Part shown: positions 31,553-41,067 of the stretch, piece after piece
Position numbering within the stretch: the first letter of the stretch is position 1
Layout: each line of letters begins with the position of its first letter
From: an uncultured Erysipelotrichaceae bacterium
Lineage (GTDB): Bacteria > Bacillota_I > Bacilli_A > RF39 > UBA660
Direction: 5' to 3'
NCBI GenBank assembly: GCA_902795975.1
Contig: CADBNE010000062.1
Location: forward strand, 1-43,547
Length of the DNA stretch: 43,547 nucleotides
Made by a program: the position numbers and the translations under genes
Notes under the pieces: model-generated
The model's database searches: none
The model's input: the letters and a program-made list of their open reading frames with translations, nothing else
Told to the model about the DNA's origin: nothing

Positions 31553-32356
31553 ATGGAAAAAGGCTTAATTTCTGTTGTTATGGGTGTATATAATATACCA
31601 GAAAAAGAACAATTAAAATTATCTATTGATTCCATATTAAATCAAACTTACAAAAATTTTGAATTTATAATAATAGATGATGGTTCTACAAATGATACAT
31701 ACGAATGGCTAGAAGATTTATGTAAAAATGATAGTAGAGTTAAATTGTTTAAAAATGAGCAAAATATGGGCTTACAAAAAACATTAAATAAAGGAATTAA
31801 ATTATCTAAAGGTGAGTATATTGCACGTATGGATGGTGATGATTACTGTACATTAGATAGATTTGAAAAGCAAATAAATTTTCTAAGCAATCATCCTGAA
31901 TATCAATTAGTATCAACAAATGCAAATTGTTTTGATGAAAATGGTGTATGGGGAGAAAGAATATTTGATGAAGTTCTAAACAAAAATAGTTTTTTATTTA
32001 CTAGTCCTATTCAACATGGTTCGATATTAACATATCGAAAAAGTTTTGATATTGCAGGATTGTATAGTGAAGAATCATATGCTGAAAGAAATGAAGATTA
32101 TGATTTATTTATGCGTATGTTTTCTAGAGGTATAAAAATGTATACATTACAAGAAAAAATGTATTTTTACCGTGTTGATGATGTATGTTATTCAAAGAGA
32201 AAATATAAATATAGAGTTAAAGAAGCAAAAGTGCGTGCTAAAGGATATAAAAAATTGGGATTATATCCAAAAGGATTAATTTATGTTATTAAACCTTTAA
32301 TTGTAGGTTTAATACCACAAAGTATTTTAAAAAAGATACATTCTAAAAGAAAGTAG
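31553..32356 (+). CDS. Glycosyltransferase family 2
   Basis: A 267-residue GT-A fold enzyme. ISVVMGVYN starts the nucleotide-binding domain, followed by IIIDDGSTND, NMGLQKTLNKGI and the metal-binding MDGDDYC. The acceptor-side region includes SPIQHGSILTYRKSF and RNEDYDLFMRM, which hold the usual ED catalytic acid pair. It adds one sugar to the lipid-linked repeat on the cytosolic face. A frame extending to 31526 exists, but ATG 31553 immediately follows the previous stop codon and gives the normal start. Confidence 0.92.
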   Translation: MEKGLISVVMGVYNIPEKEQLKLSIDSILNQTYKNFEFIIIDDGSTNDTYEWLEDLCKNDSRVKLFKNEQNMGLQKTLNKGIKLSKGEYIARMDGDDYCTLDRFEKQINFLSNHPEYQLVSTNANCFDENGVWGERIFDEVLNKNSFLFTSPIQHGSILTYRKSFDIAGLYSEESYAERNEDYDLFMRMFSRGIKMYTLQEKMYFYRVDDVCYSKRKYKYRVKEAKVRAKGYKKLGLYPKGLIYVIKPLIVGLIPQSILKKIHSKRK

Positions 32357-32367
32357 AAGGTGTAACA

Positions 32368-33360
32368 ATGGAAAAAATAGATTTTGTAATTACCTGGGTA
32401 GATTGTAATGATGCAAAATGGCAAAAAGAAAAAAATAAATACAAACCTGAAAAAAATACAGATACATCGGTAAATAGATATAGAGATTGGGAAAATTTAA
32501 AATATTGGTTTAGAGGAGTAGAAAAGTATGCTTCATGGGTAAATAAGATTTACTTTATTACCTATGGACATATACCAAATTGGCTTAATATAGAAAATGA
32601 AAAACTAGTTATAGTTAAACATGAAGATTATATTCCAAAAGAATACTTACCAGTATTTAACAGTGTTCCAATAGAACTATATATGTCAAATATAGAAGAA
32701 TTATCAGAAAATTTTGTATATTTTAACGATGACATGTTTCTTATAAATAAAACATCTAAAGAAGATTTCTTTAAAAACGATTTACCATGTGATAATGCAA
32801 TATTAACTGCAATCGTACCATCAAAAATAAATGATGGATTCTCACATTGTCTATTAAGTAATATAGAGATAATAAATGAAAGATATAATATGAAAATGGT
32901 AATAAAAAAGAATAAGAGTAAATGGTTCAATTTAAAAAATGGTGTAGATCAAATTAGAACATTATTGCTTTTACCGTGGAATAATTTTCCAGGAATAAAA
33001 ATGTCACATTTGCCTGTTTCATATAAAAAGAGTACATTTAATGAAGTATGGAAATATGCTCAAGACAAAATAGAAGAAGCATCAAAAGATAGATTTAGAA
33101 ATAATTATCATGTAAATCATTGGATATTTAGAAATCATCAATTGGTAGAAGGAACATTCTCACCACGAAAAAAAAGTTTTGGAAAATTCTATGTAGTAAC
33201 AGATGATAATAAGGAAATAGTAGATACAATAAAAAAACAAAAGAAAAAATGTATATGTATTAATGATGTAGGAAACTTTAAAAATTTTGAAAAAACAAAA
33301 CAAGAAATAAATAATGCTTTTGAATTTATATTAAATGAAAAGAGTACATTTGAAAAATAA
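32368..33360 (+). CDS. Stealth-family hexose-1-phosphate transferase
   Basis: A 330-residue protein with the Stealth conserved regions: CR1 IDFVITWVDCND (4-15), CR2 RYRDWENLKYWFRGVEKY then WVNKIYFITYGHIPNWLN and KEYLPVFNSVPIE, CR3 ENFVYFNDDMFL, and a CR4-like NYHVNHWIFRNHQ. This family includes capsule polymerases such as meningococcal SacB and GlcNAc-1-phosphate transferases, so the product polysaccharide probably has a phosphodiester link. A hexose-1-phosphate donor is expected. It lies between GT2 and GT4 genes in one operon, with GAAGGTG as ribosome site. Confidence 0.92.
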   Translation: MEKIDFVITWVDCNDAKWQKEKNKYKPEKNTDTSVNRYRDWENLKYWFRGVEKYASWVNKIYFITYGHIPNWLNIENEKLVIVKHEDYIPKEYLPVFNSVPIELYMSNIEELSENFVYFNDDMFLINKTSKEDFFKNDLPCDNAILTAIVPSKINDGFSHCLLSNIEIINERYNMKMVIKKNKSKWFNLKNGVDQIRTLLLLPWNNFPGIKMSHLPVSYKKSTFNEVWKYAQDKIEEASKDRFRNNYHVNHWIFRNHQLVEGTFSPRKKSFGKFYVVTDDNKEIVDTIKKQKKKCICINDVGNFKNFEKTKQEINNAFEFILNEKSTFEK

Positions 33361-33376
33361 TAATCGAGGTGTTTTT

Positions 33377-34579
33377 GTGAAAATATTAATAATAGGTACT
33401 CCTTATTTACCTTTACCAGCTGTCAATGGTGGAGCTATAGAAGGACTTGTAGATGATTATTTACAATATAATTCAAAAAATGAAAAAATTAACATTACAG
33501 TTTATTCTCCTTTATCAGATAATATAGATTACGAATATAATAAGATATATATAAATACATCTTTTAGATATATAAATACTAGATGTTTAAAATATAAATT
33601 TTATAAATATTTTTTAGCATTAAAAAGAAGATTTTTAAAAGGAAAGCAGGTTCCTACAGCATATGCTATGAATGTATTAAGTGATTTAAAAAAAAGAAAT
33701 GAACTAGAAAAATACAATTTAGTCATAATTGAAAATCAAGTAGAATCTTTAATTGAGTATGGAAGAAAAATAAAAAGTAAAGTAGTTAATCATTTGCACA
33801 ATGATTATTTAAATTGTAATGTTGCAGATGCTAATAAAATTGTGGCATCTTGTTCTGAATTTTGGTGTGTAAGCAAATTTATATGTAATCAAATCAAAAT
33901 GATAAGTAGCGATGCATGTACTAAGGTTTTATATAATGGAGTTAACATAAAAAAATTTGGCAAAGTAAGTGAATATCAAAAGGAAAAAATGTATGAAAAA
34001 ATAGGATTTAAAAAAAATGATTACATTGTATTGTTTACTGGACGAATTATGCCTGAAAAAGGAGTTTTGCAATTAATAAAAGCATTTAATAAGGTTAAAA
34101 GTAAGGATGATAATTTAAAACTTTTAATTGTAGGTGGATTAAAAAATAATAGTAAGGAATGTAAAAATTATTTAAAAAAAATTGATTTTGAAATAAAAAA
34201 TAATAAAGATTCAATATATATTTATGGTAATGCTTCTGCTGAGGAATTAGGGGTATTATATTCAATTGGTGATTTACAAGTTGTTCCTAGTATGTGGGAA
34301 GAAGCATTTGGTCTGATTGTGATAGAAGGAATGTTGTTTAAAAATTCTCTCATTATTTCTAATTCGGGCGGCATGCCAGAAATAGTAAATGAATCTGCTT
34401 TGATTGTAGATAGAAAAAATATTGTTGAAGAACTTGCTTTTTCAATTAAAAAAATTGTTTCTAATAAAAAACTTTCTGAGCATATGATTAGTCAGTATGA
34501 AGATATACTTTCAAATTTTACTATAACGAAATATTGTAAAACTTTTGAAAATTATATTTTAGATATTTGTAAAAAATAG
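33377..34579 (+). CDS. Glycosyltransferase family 4
   Basis: About 400 residues, GT-B fold. The N-domain begins VKILIIGTPYLPLPAVNGGAIE. The C-domain has VLFTGRIMPEKGVLQLIKAF, LLIVGG and the donor-binding WEEAFGLIVIEGM (the EX7E motif), then ISNSGGMPEIV. It retains sugar configuration using a nucleotide-sugar donor. An ATG at 33335 is in frame but lies inside the Stealth gene; GAGG at 33366-33369 is well placed for GTG 33377, which also gives the normal start of the family. Confidence 0.9.
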   Translation: MKILIIGTPYLPLPAVNGGAIEGLVDDYLQYNSKNEKINITVYSPLSDNIDYEYNKIYINTSFRYINTRCLKYKFYKYFLALKRRFLKGKQVPTAYAMNVLSDLKKRNELEKYNLVIIENQVESLIEYGRKIKSKVVNHLHNDYLNCNVADANKIVASCSEFWCVSKFICNQIKMISSDACTKVLYNGVNIKKFGKVSEYQKEKMYEKIGFKKNDYIVLFTGRIMPEKGVLQLIKAFNKVKSKDDNLKLLIVGGLKNNSKECKNYLKKIDFEIKNNKDSIYIYGNASAEELGVLYSIGDLQVVPSMWEEAFGLIVIEGMLFKNSLIISNSGGMPEIVNESALIVDRKNIVEELAFSIKKIVSNKKLSEHMISQYEDILSNFTITKYCKTFENYILDICKK

Positions 34580-34597
34580 TTGAAATGTGGTGTTTGT

Positions 34598-35602
34598 ATG
34601 AAAATAAGTGTAATTGTTCCAGTATATAATTCAGAAAAAACTTTAGAAAAATGTTTAGATTCTATTATTGAACAAACATATTCGAATCTTGAAATTATTA
34701 TAATTAATGATGGCTCAAAAGATTCTAGTGATAAAATTATTAAGGAATATGAAAAAAAAGATTCTAGAATTATATATCTAAATAATTCAAATCATGGGGT
34801 TAGTTATTCAAGAAATTGTGGTATAAAAATTGCTAATGGAGATTATATTACATTTGTTGATTCCGATGATTACTTAGCTGATGATTGTTATGAAGAGTTG
34901 GTTAAAATACTTAATATGAAAAAATATGACTTTTTGAGATATAATTTATTTGTAGTAGGTGGAAAAGGTTTTAATAATGAATTATATGAGTTATCGAATA
35001 AAGAGTTTGACTGCGATGATTATAACAAAATTAGTAGGCATTTTTTTCTTAATGATGAAATGATTCCCTGCCTTGTTATGTTATTATTGGTTAAATCCGA
35101 AATAGCAAAAGAAATATCTTTTAATGATAATTTGACCATGATGGAAGATGTTGATTTTTATCTTCAACTATTTATTAAGTCTAAAACATGTTATTTTGCA
35201 AATCATAAAAAATACTATTATTATGTTAATCCAGATAGTGTTTCACATAATGAATATTATTTTAAGAAGAATATTTATGGCGTATTGGATACGAATAAAT
35301 CTTTAAAAAAGAGAATTAATGATAGTGGTTTTAATATTAATTTAAATATGTTAAATGCTAATCATTTAAGAATTATTTCGAATTATTTGGATATGGAATA
35401 TAGAGAAAATAGAAAAAAATATATTAGTATTATAAAGGAATTAATACATAATCAAATATTTTGCGAAATTTTGTTTGATTATAAATTGACTTCTTTAAAA
35501 AATAAAATCTATTTCTTTTTTGTAAAAAATAATTTATATTTGTTACAATGTGTATGGCTATCAATGGTAAAATTCACAAAAAAAATGATTGGAAAAGAAT
35601 AA
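34598..35602 (+). CDS. Glycosyltransferase family 2 (capsular type)
   Basis: A 334-residue GT-A enzyme: KISVIVPVYNSEKTL, IIINDGSKDSS, NHGVSYSRNCGI and the metal-binding FVDSDDYL, all canonical. The catalytic acid region is TMMEDVDFYLQLF. The C-terminal 90 residues are helical and basic, typical of EpsJ/WcaA-like enzymes near the membrane. ATG 34598 is preferred over the TTG at 34580 that directly follows the GT4 stop, because it gives the standard N-terminus. It transfers one sugar of the repeat unit; the donor cannot be read from sequence. Confidence 0.9.
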   Translation: MKISVIVPVYNSEKTLEKCLDSIIEQTYSNLEIIIINDGSKDSSDKIIKEYEKKDSRIIYLNNSNHGVSYSRNCGIKIANGDYITFVDSDDYLADDCYEELVKILNMKKYDFLRYNLFVVGGKGFNNELYELSNKEFDCDDYNKISRHFFLNDEMIPCLVMLLLVKSEIAKEISFNDNLTMMEDVDFYLQLFIKSKTCYFANHKKYYYYVNPDSVSHNEYYFKKNIYGVLDTNKSLKKRINDSGFNINLNMLNANHLRIISNYLDMEYRENRKKYISIIKELIHNQIFCEILFDYKLTSLKNKIYFFFVKNNLYLLQCVWLSMVKFTKKMIGKE

Positions 35603-35622
35603 GAAATCAAAGGAGTGTTCTT

Positions 35623-36768
35623 ATGAAAAAAATATTGCTAAGTAGGTTTTTATTTTATTTATCGTATGTATTAATTGTAATTTATTATATGTGTGGTCAA
35701 ATAAAATTTTTATATGAGATAAATCATTTCATTTATCCTCTTGTTGCAATTATACTTATTGTATTGATTTTAATACAGTCTTTTAAATATACGCTTAAAA
35801 GCTTAGTTCTGATGTTTATCTCTATTATTGTGTTTTTTATTTCATACAAAAATAGTCAAAATAGCGCATTATTTATGACTTTATTATTTATTTTGACAAG
35901 TAAAAATATTGAAATAGATAATTTTATTAAATTTGACTTTAAACTAAAATTATACTTGTTTCTGTTTGTTATAATTTTGTATAGCTTTGGAATGACAAAT
36001 GTTGTTTTAAAATATCGTGATGATGGTACAATTAGATATGCTTTAGGTTTTGGACATCCAAATGTATTAGGAGCAATATTATTTTCAATGTGTTCAAGTT
36101 TATCATTAATTAATTATAAAAAAAAGAATATTAAAGTGTATTTATTTCTATTCATTTCATTTTTAATTTGCACTTTTGTATGTGATAGTAGAGCTAGTCA
36201 ATTTGGTATTGTTATTTTATTTTTATTATTAATTATTATGCCTAAAATAGAAAATAATAAAATTTTTAATAAAATTATTCCTTTTTTACCGGCAGTTTTA
36301 CTTACTATATCATACATGAGTGCAATTCTTTATACTGAAAAAAGTGATTTCATTATAAAATTAAATGATTTAACTAGTACAAGAATAAAATGTTCATCAG
36401 AGTTTTTAGACTATTATGGTGTTAATTTATTTGGACATCATTTTGAATATTATGGTATGTGGGATAAACGCTCATATTTAACAGTTTTAGATAATTCTTA
36501 TATGAATATGCTATTACAATTTGGACTTGCACCAATAATTGTTATAATGTCTAGTTTGTTTATCACTATGAAAAAAGCGATTAAAGCACATAAATATGCC
36601 ATTATAATATGCTTTATTTCATTATTGTTTTATGGTTTAATGGAAAATTATGCATATATGATTGGCTATAATGCAATTCTTATATATATGAGTTGTTTAA
36701 TCTATGAAAAGAAGGGAAAAGATGAAGATGAAGAAAATAGCAACAATAACATTTCACTCATCGTATAA
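35623..36768 (+). CDS. Wzy-like polysaccharide polymerase
   Basis: A 381-residue polytopic membrane protein with about ten helices and a large loop between the later helices (about 265-310). ALGFGHPNVLGAILFSM (near 142-158) resembles the GHPN segment of O-antigen polymerases and ligases. Wzy links lipid-bound repeat units at the outer face of the membrane. Sequence conservation in this family is poor, so position in the cluster is a main support. AAAGGAG is 8 bases before ATG 35623. The next gene overlaps its 3' end by about 47 bases. Confidence 0.8.
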   Translation: MKKILLSRFLFYLSYVLIVIYYMCGQIKFLYEINHFIYPLVAIILIVLILIQSFKYTLKSLVLMFISIIVFFISYKNSQNSALFMTLLFILTSKNIEIDNFIKFDFKLKLYLFLFVIILYSFGMTNVVLKYRDDGTIRYALGFGHPNVLGAILFSMCSSLSLINYKKKNIKVYLFLFISFLICTFVCDSRASQFGIVILFLLLIIMPKIENNKIFNKIIPFLPAVLLTISYMSAILYTEKSDFIIKLNDLTSTRIKCSSEFLDYYGVNLFGHHFEYYGMWDKRSYLTVLDNSYMNMLLQFGLAPIIVIMSSLFITMKKAIKAHKYAIIICFISLLFYGLMENYAYMIGYNAILIYMSCLIYEKKGKDEDEENSNNNISLIV

Positions 36769-37843
36769 TTATGGTTCTCACTTACAGGCGTATGCATTAC
36801 AGGAATTTATAAAAAAAATAAGTGTTGAACCAATTGATTATAAAATTATAAATTTAAGAACTCAAATTCAAAAAAATATGTATAAAAATATTTTTGAAAA
36901 AAGTGGAATTAAAAATAATATAAAAAAAGTATTGCTTTTAAATTATAAAAAAGATTTATTTAAGAAAAGTGAAAATTATGAAAAATTTTTAAAAGATAGA
37001 TTACAAGTAACTAAAGAATATAATTCTTATGATGAGTTAATGAAAGAAGATTTTGATTTTGATTATTATATAAGTGGAAGTGACCAAGTATGGAATTTAC
37101 AAGCTATAGATTTTGATTGGTCTAATTATCTTGAGTTTGTAAAAAAAGGTAAAAAAATTTCTTATTCAGCAAGTTTTGGGCCAAAACCTCAAACATGGAA
37201 TGAAGAAGAAAAAGCACGTGTAAGAAATGATTTACTTCAATTTTTAAATTTGTCAGTAAGAGAACAAGGGAGTTTTGATAATGTTAAAGAATTAACCGGG
37301 ATTAAATCTGAAATACATGTTGATCCAACAATGCTTCTCGAAAAGGAAGATTGGTTAAAAATAATCGGAGATGAACCAATTTTAAAAAAAGATTATATAT
37401 TCTTTTATGATTTAAAAGGTAGAGAAGAGGATATAAAATTAGTTAAAGAAATTTCGAAAAGATTAAATATGCCAGTTGTAATTACAAAATACATGGATTT
37501 GAAAATTCATTTTTCAAATTTTGAGAAACATTATTACTGTGGACCAGTAGAGTTTTTGAATTTATTATATAATTCAAAGTTGGTTTTATCATCATCTTTT
37601 CATGGAAATGTTTTTTCAGTAATATTTAATAAACCATTTTTTGCCCTAAATGGTAAAAATGATTTTAGAATTAGTACAATGCTTGATAAATTTAGCTTGT
37701 CAGATAGAAGTATTGTTATAGAAGAAATTAATGAAAAATTAAAAAAAGTGTATGATATAGATTTTGAAAATGCAAAAAAAGTATTTGCGGACGAAAGAAA
37801 AAAATCAGAAGAGTACTTAATAAATGCTTTAGATTTAGAATAA
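36722..37843 (+). CDS. Polysaccharide pyruvyl transferase-like protein
   Basis: About 373 residues. KIATITFHSSYNYGSHLQAYAL, DYYISGSDQVWN, KKISYSASFG, LSVREQGS, HVDPTMLL, SSFHGNVFSVI and DFRISTML are the family's ordered blocks. It transfers pyruvate from PEP to a sugar of the polysaccharide as a ketal, adding a negative charge. Several in-frame starts are close together (36704, 36722, 36728); GAAGGG at 36711-36716 suits 36722 or 36728. It is followed by an F420-dehydrogenase-like Fe-S protein, a pairing frequent in Bacillota polysaccharide clusters. Confidence 0.88.
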   Translation: MKMKKIATITFHSSYNYGSHLQAYALQEFIKKISVEPIDYKIINLRTQIQKNMYKNIFEKSGIKNNIKKVLLLNYKKDLFKKSENYEKFLKDRLQVTKEYNSYDELMKEDFDFDYYISGSDQVWNLQAIDFDWSNYLEFVKKGKKISYSASFGPKPQTWNEEEKARVRNDLLQFLNLSVREQGSFDNVKELTGIKSEIHVDPTMLLEKEDWLKIIGDEPILKKDYIFFYDLKGREEDIKLVKEISKRLNMPVVITKYMDLKIHFSNFEKHYYCGPVEFLNLLYNSKLVLSSSFHGNVFSVIFNKPFFALNGKNDFRISTMLDKFSLSDRSIVIEEINEKLKKVYDIDFENAKKVFADERKKSEEYLINALDLE

Positions 37844-37857
37844 AAAGGAGTGTTATT

Positions 37858-39021
37858 ATGATTTGTGAAAAGGATAAATGTACAGGTTGTTTTGCTTGTT
37901 ATAATGTTTGCCCTAAAGGCGCAATTGAAATGAAAGAGGATGAGTTTGGATATATTTATCCTGAAATTATAGAATCAAAATGTATAAATTGTGGATTATG
38001 TAAAAAAACATGTCCTGTTTTAAATAAGGTTGATTTGAAAGAACCATTAAAATGTTTAGCAATTCGTACAACAAACAATGAAATACTAAGTAAATCATCA
38101 TCTGGTGGTATTGCTACAATTGTATCAAAAAAAATAATAGAATCTAATGGAATAGTGTATGGTGCTAGATTTATTGATAATTGTGAAATAAATCATGTTA
38201 GAATGGATTCGGTTAATCAATTATATAATGCTCAAGGGTCTAAATATGTTCATAGTTATATAAAAGATACATTTAAGAATATTAGGAAAGATTTGAATAA
38301 TAATTTAACAGTTCTATTTATAGGTACACCATGCCAAATTGCAGGACTAAAAAAATTTTTAATAAAAGATTATAGTAATTTATATACGATAGACATAATT
38401 TGTCATGGCGTTCCATCACAAAAATTTTTAAAGAACGAAGTATTAAGAATAAATAAAAATTTAAAAATTGACAGGGTTAATTTTAGAGATAAACAGTTTT
38501 CACCATTTCATTTTTCTCTTGTAAAAAATGGCAAAACTTTTTATTATGAAGATTGGCATAGGTCACCATATTTCTATACATTTATGAAATCATATACATA
38601 TAGAGATAATTGTTACTCATGTAGATATGCAACTTCAAAAAGATGTTCCGATATGACTATCGGAGATTTTTGGGGAATTTCTAAAGAATCAAAATTTTAT
38701 GAAACAAGAAATAAAGGATTATCTGTTGCACTTCCTACTAGTGATAAAGGTATGTATTTATTAAAAATTATTGATAGTGAAGTTGAATACGAAGAAAGGC
38801 CTATATTAGAAGCTATCAATGGCAATGATCAATTACAGGGACCATGCTCAAAAAATAAACTACAAATTAAATTTAAAAAAATGTATTTAAAAAATAAAGA
38901 TTTTTATATTGCATACAAAAAAGTTTTTAAAAAAAATCATATTAAGCAAAAACTTAAAAAAAATGTGCTTGTTTCAAAGCTGTTGAAAGTAAAGAAGGTA
39001 ATTAAAAATGGCAAAAAGTAA
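37858..39021 (+). CDS. Fe-S protein of the F420-H2 dehydrogenase beta-subunit family
   Basis: A 387-residue protein. The N-terminus has two 4Fe-4S ferredoxin motifs: CTGCFACYNVCP and CINCGLCKKTCP. The FrhB-like part has SSSGGIATIV, YNAQGSKYVHS, VLFIGTPCQIAGLKKFL, DIICHGVPS and, near the C-terminus, CYSCRYATSKRCSDMTIGDFWG. It is a flavin/Fe-S oxidoreductase. Its partner in such clusters is typically a pyruvyl transferase, as here, but the reaction is not established. RBS AAGGAGTG. The Wzx gene overlaps its 3' end by 14 bases. Confidence 0.9.
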   Translation: MICEKDKCTGCFACYNVCPKGAIEMKEDEFGYIYPEIIESKCINCGLCKKTCPVLNKVDLKEPLKCLAIRTTNNEILSKSSSGGIATIVSKKIIESNGIVYGARFIDNCEINHVRMDSVNQLYNAQGSKYVHSYIKDTFKNIRKDLNNNLTVLFIGTPCQIAGLKKFLIKDYSNLYTIDIICHGVPSQKFLKNEVLRINKNLKIDRVNFRDKQFSPFHFSLVKNGKTFYYEDWHRSPYFYTFMKSYTYRDNCYSCRYATSKRCSDMTIGDFWGISKESKFYETRNKGLSVALPTSDKGMYLLKIIDSEVEYEERPILEAINGNDQLQGPCSKNKLQIKFKKMYLKNKDFYIAYKKVFKKNHIKQKLKKNVLVSKLLKVKKVIKNGKK

Positions 39022-40411
39022 AAATAGAGGAAAAGATTTAGCAATTAATACAATTGTAATTGGTATTGGTAAATTTAGTACACAATTAGTTTCTTTTTTA
39101 CTTCTACCATTATATACTTCGATATTAACAACATCTGAATATGGCATTTATGATTTGATAATTACTATATCTACTTTTTTACTTCCAGCTATAACATTAT
39201 TGATGGAAGAATCGATGTTTAGATTTTTAATTGATTGTAAAACAGATGATGAGAAAAAAAGTGTTATTTCTCAAACGTTCTCATATATCACAAAGAGTTC
39301 TATTATTTTTTCAATTATTGGATTTTTAATTGGATATATATTTAAAATACCATACTCTATAATTGGATTAGCATATATATTTACATGTATTTTATCTGGA
39401 TTAAGAAATGCACTTGTAAGAGGATTAGGAAAATTAAAGTTTTATACTATTGTAAATTTTATAGCAAGTTTAATTAATATTTTGTGTAATGTTTTATTTA
39501 TAGCTATTTTCAGATTTGGAGTATATGGATTATTATTATCTGGAATTATTTCCAATTTAGTTTCAACTTTAATTGTATTTTTTAAGGTTAAAGTATTTAA
39601 ATATTTTTCGTTTAAATCTTATAATAGTAAATTAACAAAACAAATGATAAAGTATTCTTTACCATTAGTACCAAATAGTTTATCATGGACAATTGTAAAT
39701 TTATCTGATCGATTAGTTATATCAGGATTTATGGATTCAGCTGCGAATGGTATTTATTCAATGTCATATAAATTTCCAAATTTAATGAATACAATATATG
39801 GATTTTTTTATACAGCTTGGAAGGAAAGTTCAGCAAGAGCTATGGATGATGACGATAAAGATGTTTTTTTTAATAAGATATACTCAATGTTGACTAAAGT
39901 AATGTTTTCTGTTTCTTTAGGAATAATTGTTTGTATGCCTATTGTGTTTAGTATTTTTATAAAAAAATCATTTTCAGAGTCATATTTTTATATTCCAATT
40001 TTAGTTGTAGCAATGTATTACAATAATATGTCTGGATATTATGGTGGAATATTTAGCGGTTATAAAGATACTAAAATTATGGGCGCTACCACAATATGGG
40101 GTGCAATAATTAATTTAGTAGTCAATTTAGCATTAATAAAATTTATAGGAATATATGCAGCAGCAATTTCAACCTTAGTTTCATGTATGGTAATTTACTA
40201 TTATAGGAAAATTAAGGTAAAAAGATATATAAAATTAAAGAAAGTAAATATGACATTAGGTTTTTTTATGTTAGTTATTTCAGTAATATCATATTATTTA
40301 AATACAAATATTTTAGTAAAATTATTTGTACTTTTAATTACTTTTGTTTATTGTATTTATGAAAATAGAGAAGTTATGAATATATTTAGAAAAAAATTAA
40401 TAAAAAAATAG
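39008..40411 (+). CDS. Wzx-like flippase (MOP superfamily)
   Basis: A 467-residue polytopic membrane protein with about 12-14 helices and the polysaccharide-transport pattern: RGKDLAINTIVIGIGKFSTQLVSFLLLPLYT at the N-terminus (quoted in parts: KDLAINTIVIGIGKF, LVSFLLLPLYTSILTTSEYG) and the second-half repeat LPLVPNSLSWTIVNLSDRLVIS. It moves undecaprenyl-linked repeat units to the outer leaflet for polymerisation. AAGAAGG is upstream of the ATG. The length is normal for Wzx, and its 3' end is followed by a truncated-looking tagD. Confidence 0.9.
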   Translation: MAKSKNRGKDLAINTIVIGIGKFSTQLVSFLLLPLYTSILTTSEYGIYDLIITISTFLLPAITLLMEESMFRFLIDCKTDDEKKSVISQTFSYITKSSIIFSIIGFLIGYIFKIPYSIIGLAYIFTCILSGLRNALVRGLGKLKFYTIVNFIASLINILCNVLFIAIFRFGVYGLLLSGIISNLVSTLIVFFKVKVFKYFSFKSYNSKLTKQMIKYSLPLVPNSLSWTIVNLSDRLVISGFMDSAANGIYSMSYKFPNLMNTIYGFFYTAWKESSARAMDDDDKDVFFNKIYSMLTKVMFSVSLGIIVCMPIVFSIFIKKSFSESYFYIPILVVAMYYNNMSGYYGGIFSGYKDTKIMGATTIWGAIINLVVNLALIKFIGIYAAAISTLVSCMVIYYYRKIKVKRYIKLKKVNMTLGFFMLVISVISYYLNTNILVKLFVLLITFVYCIYENREVMNIFRKKLIKK

Positions 40412-40478
40412 CTCATTATATTATTTATATGATATAAAAAAGTTGTGGAGAAAAAATGTATAAACAGGAGAAAATAAA

Positions 40479-40997
40479 ATGAAAAAATATTAACATATGG
40501 AACATTTGATTTATTCCATGAGGACATAGAAATTTATTACAAAGAGTAAAAGCATTAGGAGATTACTTAGTAGTAGCAGTTTCTACTGATGAGTTTAATG
40601 AATCAAAGGGAAAACATTCAGTATATCCTTTTGAAATAAAAAAATGGTAGAATCTTTACCTTATGTAGATGAAGTAATTGCTGAAAATTGCTGGGAACAA
40701 AAAGTAGATGATATTATTAAAAATGAAATTGATATTGTTGTAATGGGTAGCGATTGGGCAGAAAGTGACAAGTTTGATTATTTAAAAGAATATTGTGAAG
40801 TTGTTTTTTTACCTAGAACACCAGGAATTTCGACAACTGAAATAAAGCAAGAATTAGGTATAGAAGTAGATACTGGAGATATAGTATTTGATACTGATCC
40901 TTCAAAACTTCAAGCAGCACTTAATCAAATTCAAATAGATGTTTCAACGATTGAAGAATTAGGAAGTATTGGAACATCGCTTAAACTTAAAAAGTAG
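40479..40997 (+). pseudogene. tagD: Glycerol-3-phosphate cytidylyltransferase with three frameshifts
   Basis: A TagD-like coding sequence broken three times. Restoring one base at each of three homopolymers (A6 at 40482-40487, GG at 40522-40523, A7 at 40638-40644) gives an open frame with LTYGTFDLFH, GDYLVVAVSTDEFNESKG, SVYPFEI, VDEVIAENCWEQKVDDI, VVMGSDW and LPRTPGISTTEIKQEL. TagD makes CDP-glycerol from CTP and glycerol-3-phosphate for teichoic-type polymers. A 40-residue C-terminal extension follows the usual end. The downstream piece from ATG 40644 (117 aa) is open but lacks the nucleotide-binding start. It may be a real pseudogene or the result of homopolymer sequencing errors. Confidence 0.8.
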
Positions 40998-41020
40998 AGT
41001 ATTACTACTCTTTTTTTCTT
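40996..41020 (+). terminator. Terminator of the polysaccharide cluster
   Basis: AGAGTA (40996-41001), loop TTAC, TACTCT (41006-41011), then a T7 run. The TAG stop (40995-40997) is at its base. Confidence 0.78.
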
Positions 41021-41047
41021 GTTTTAGATTTTACATAGTTATATAAT
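41019..41047 (+). promoter_or_regulatory. Promoter of the Ser-rich protein gene
   Basis: TTGTTT (41019-41024), 17-base spacer, TATAAT (41042-41047). Confidence 0.55.
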
Positions 41048-41067
41048 GTATTAAAGGAGTATTAAGT

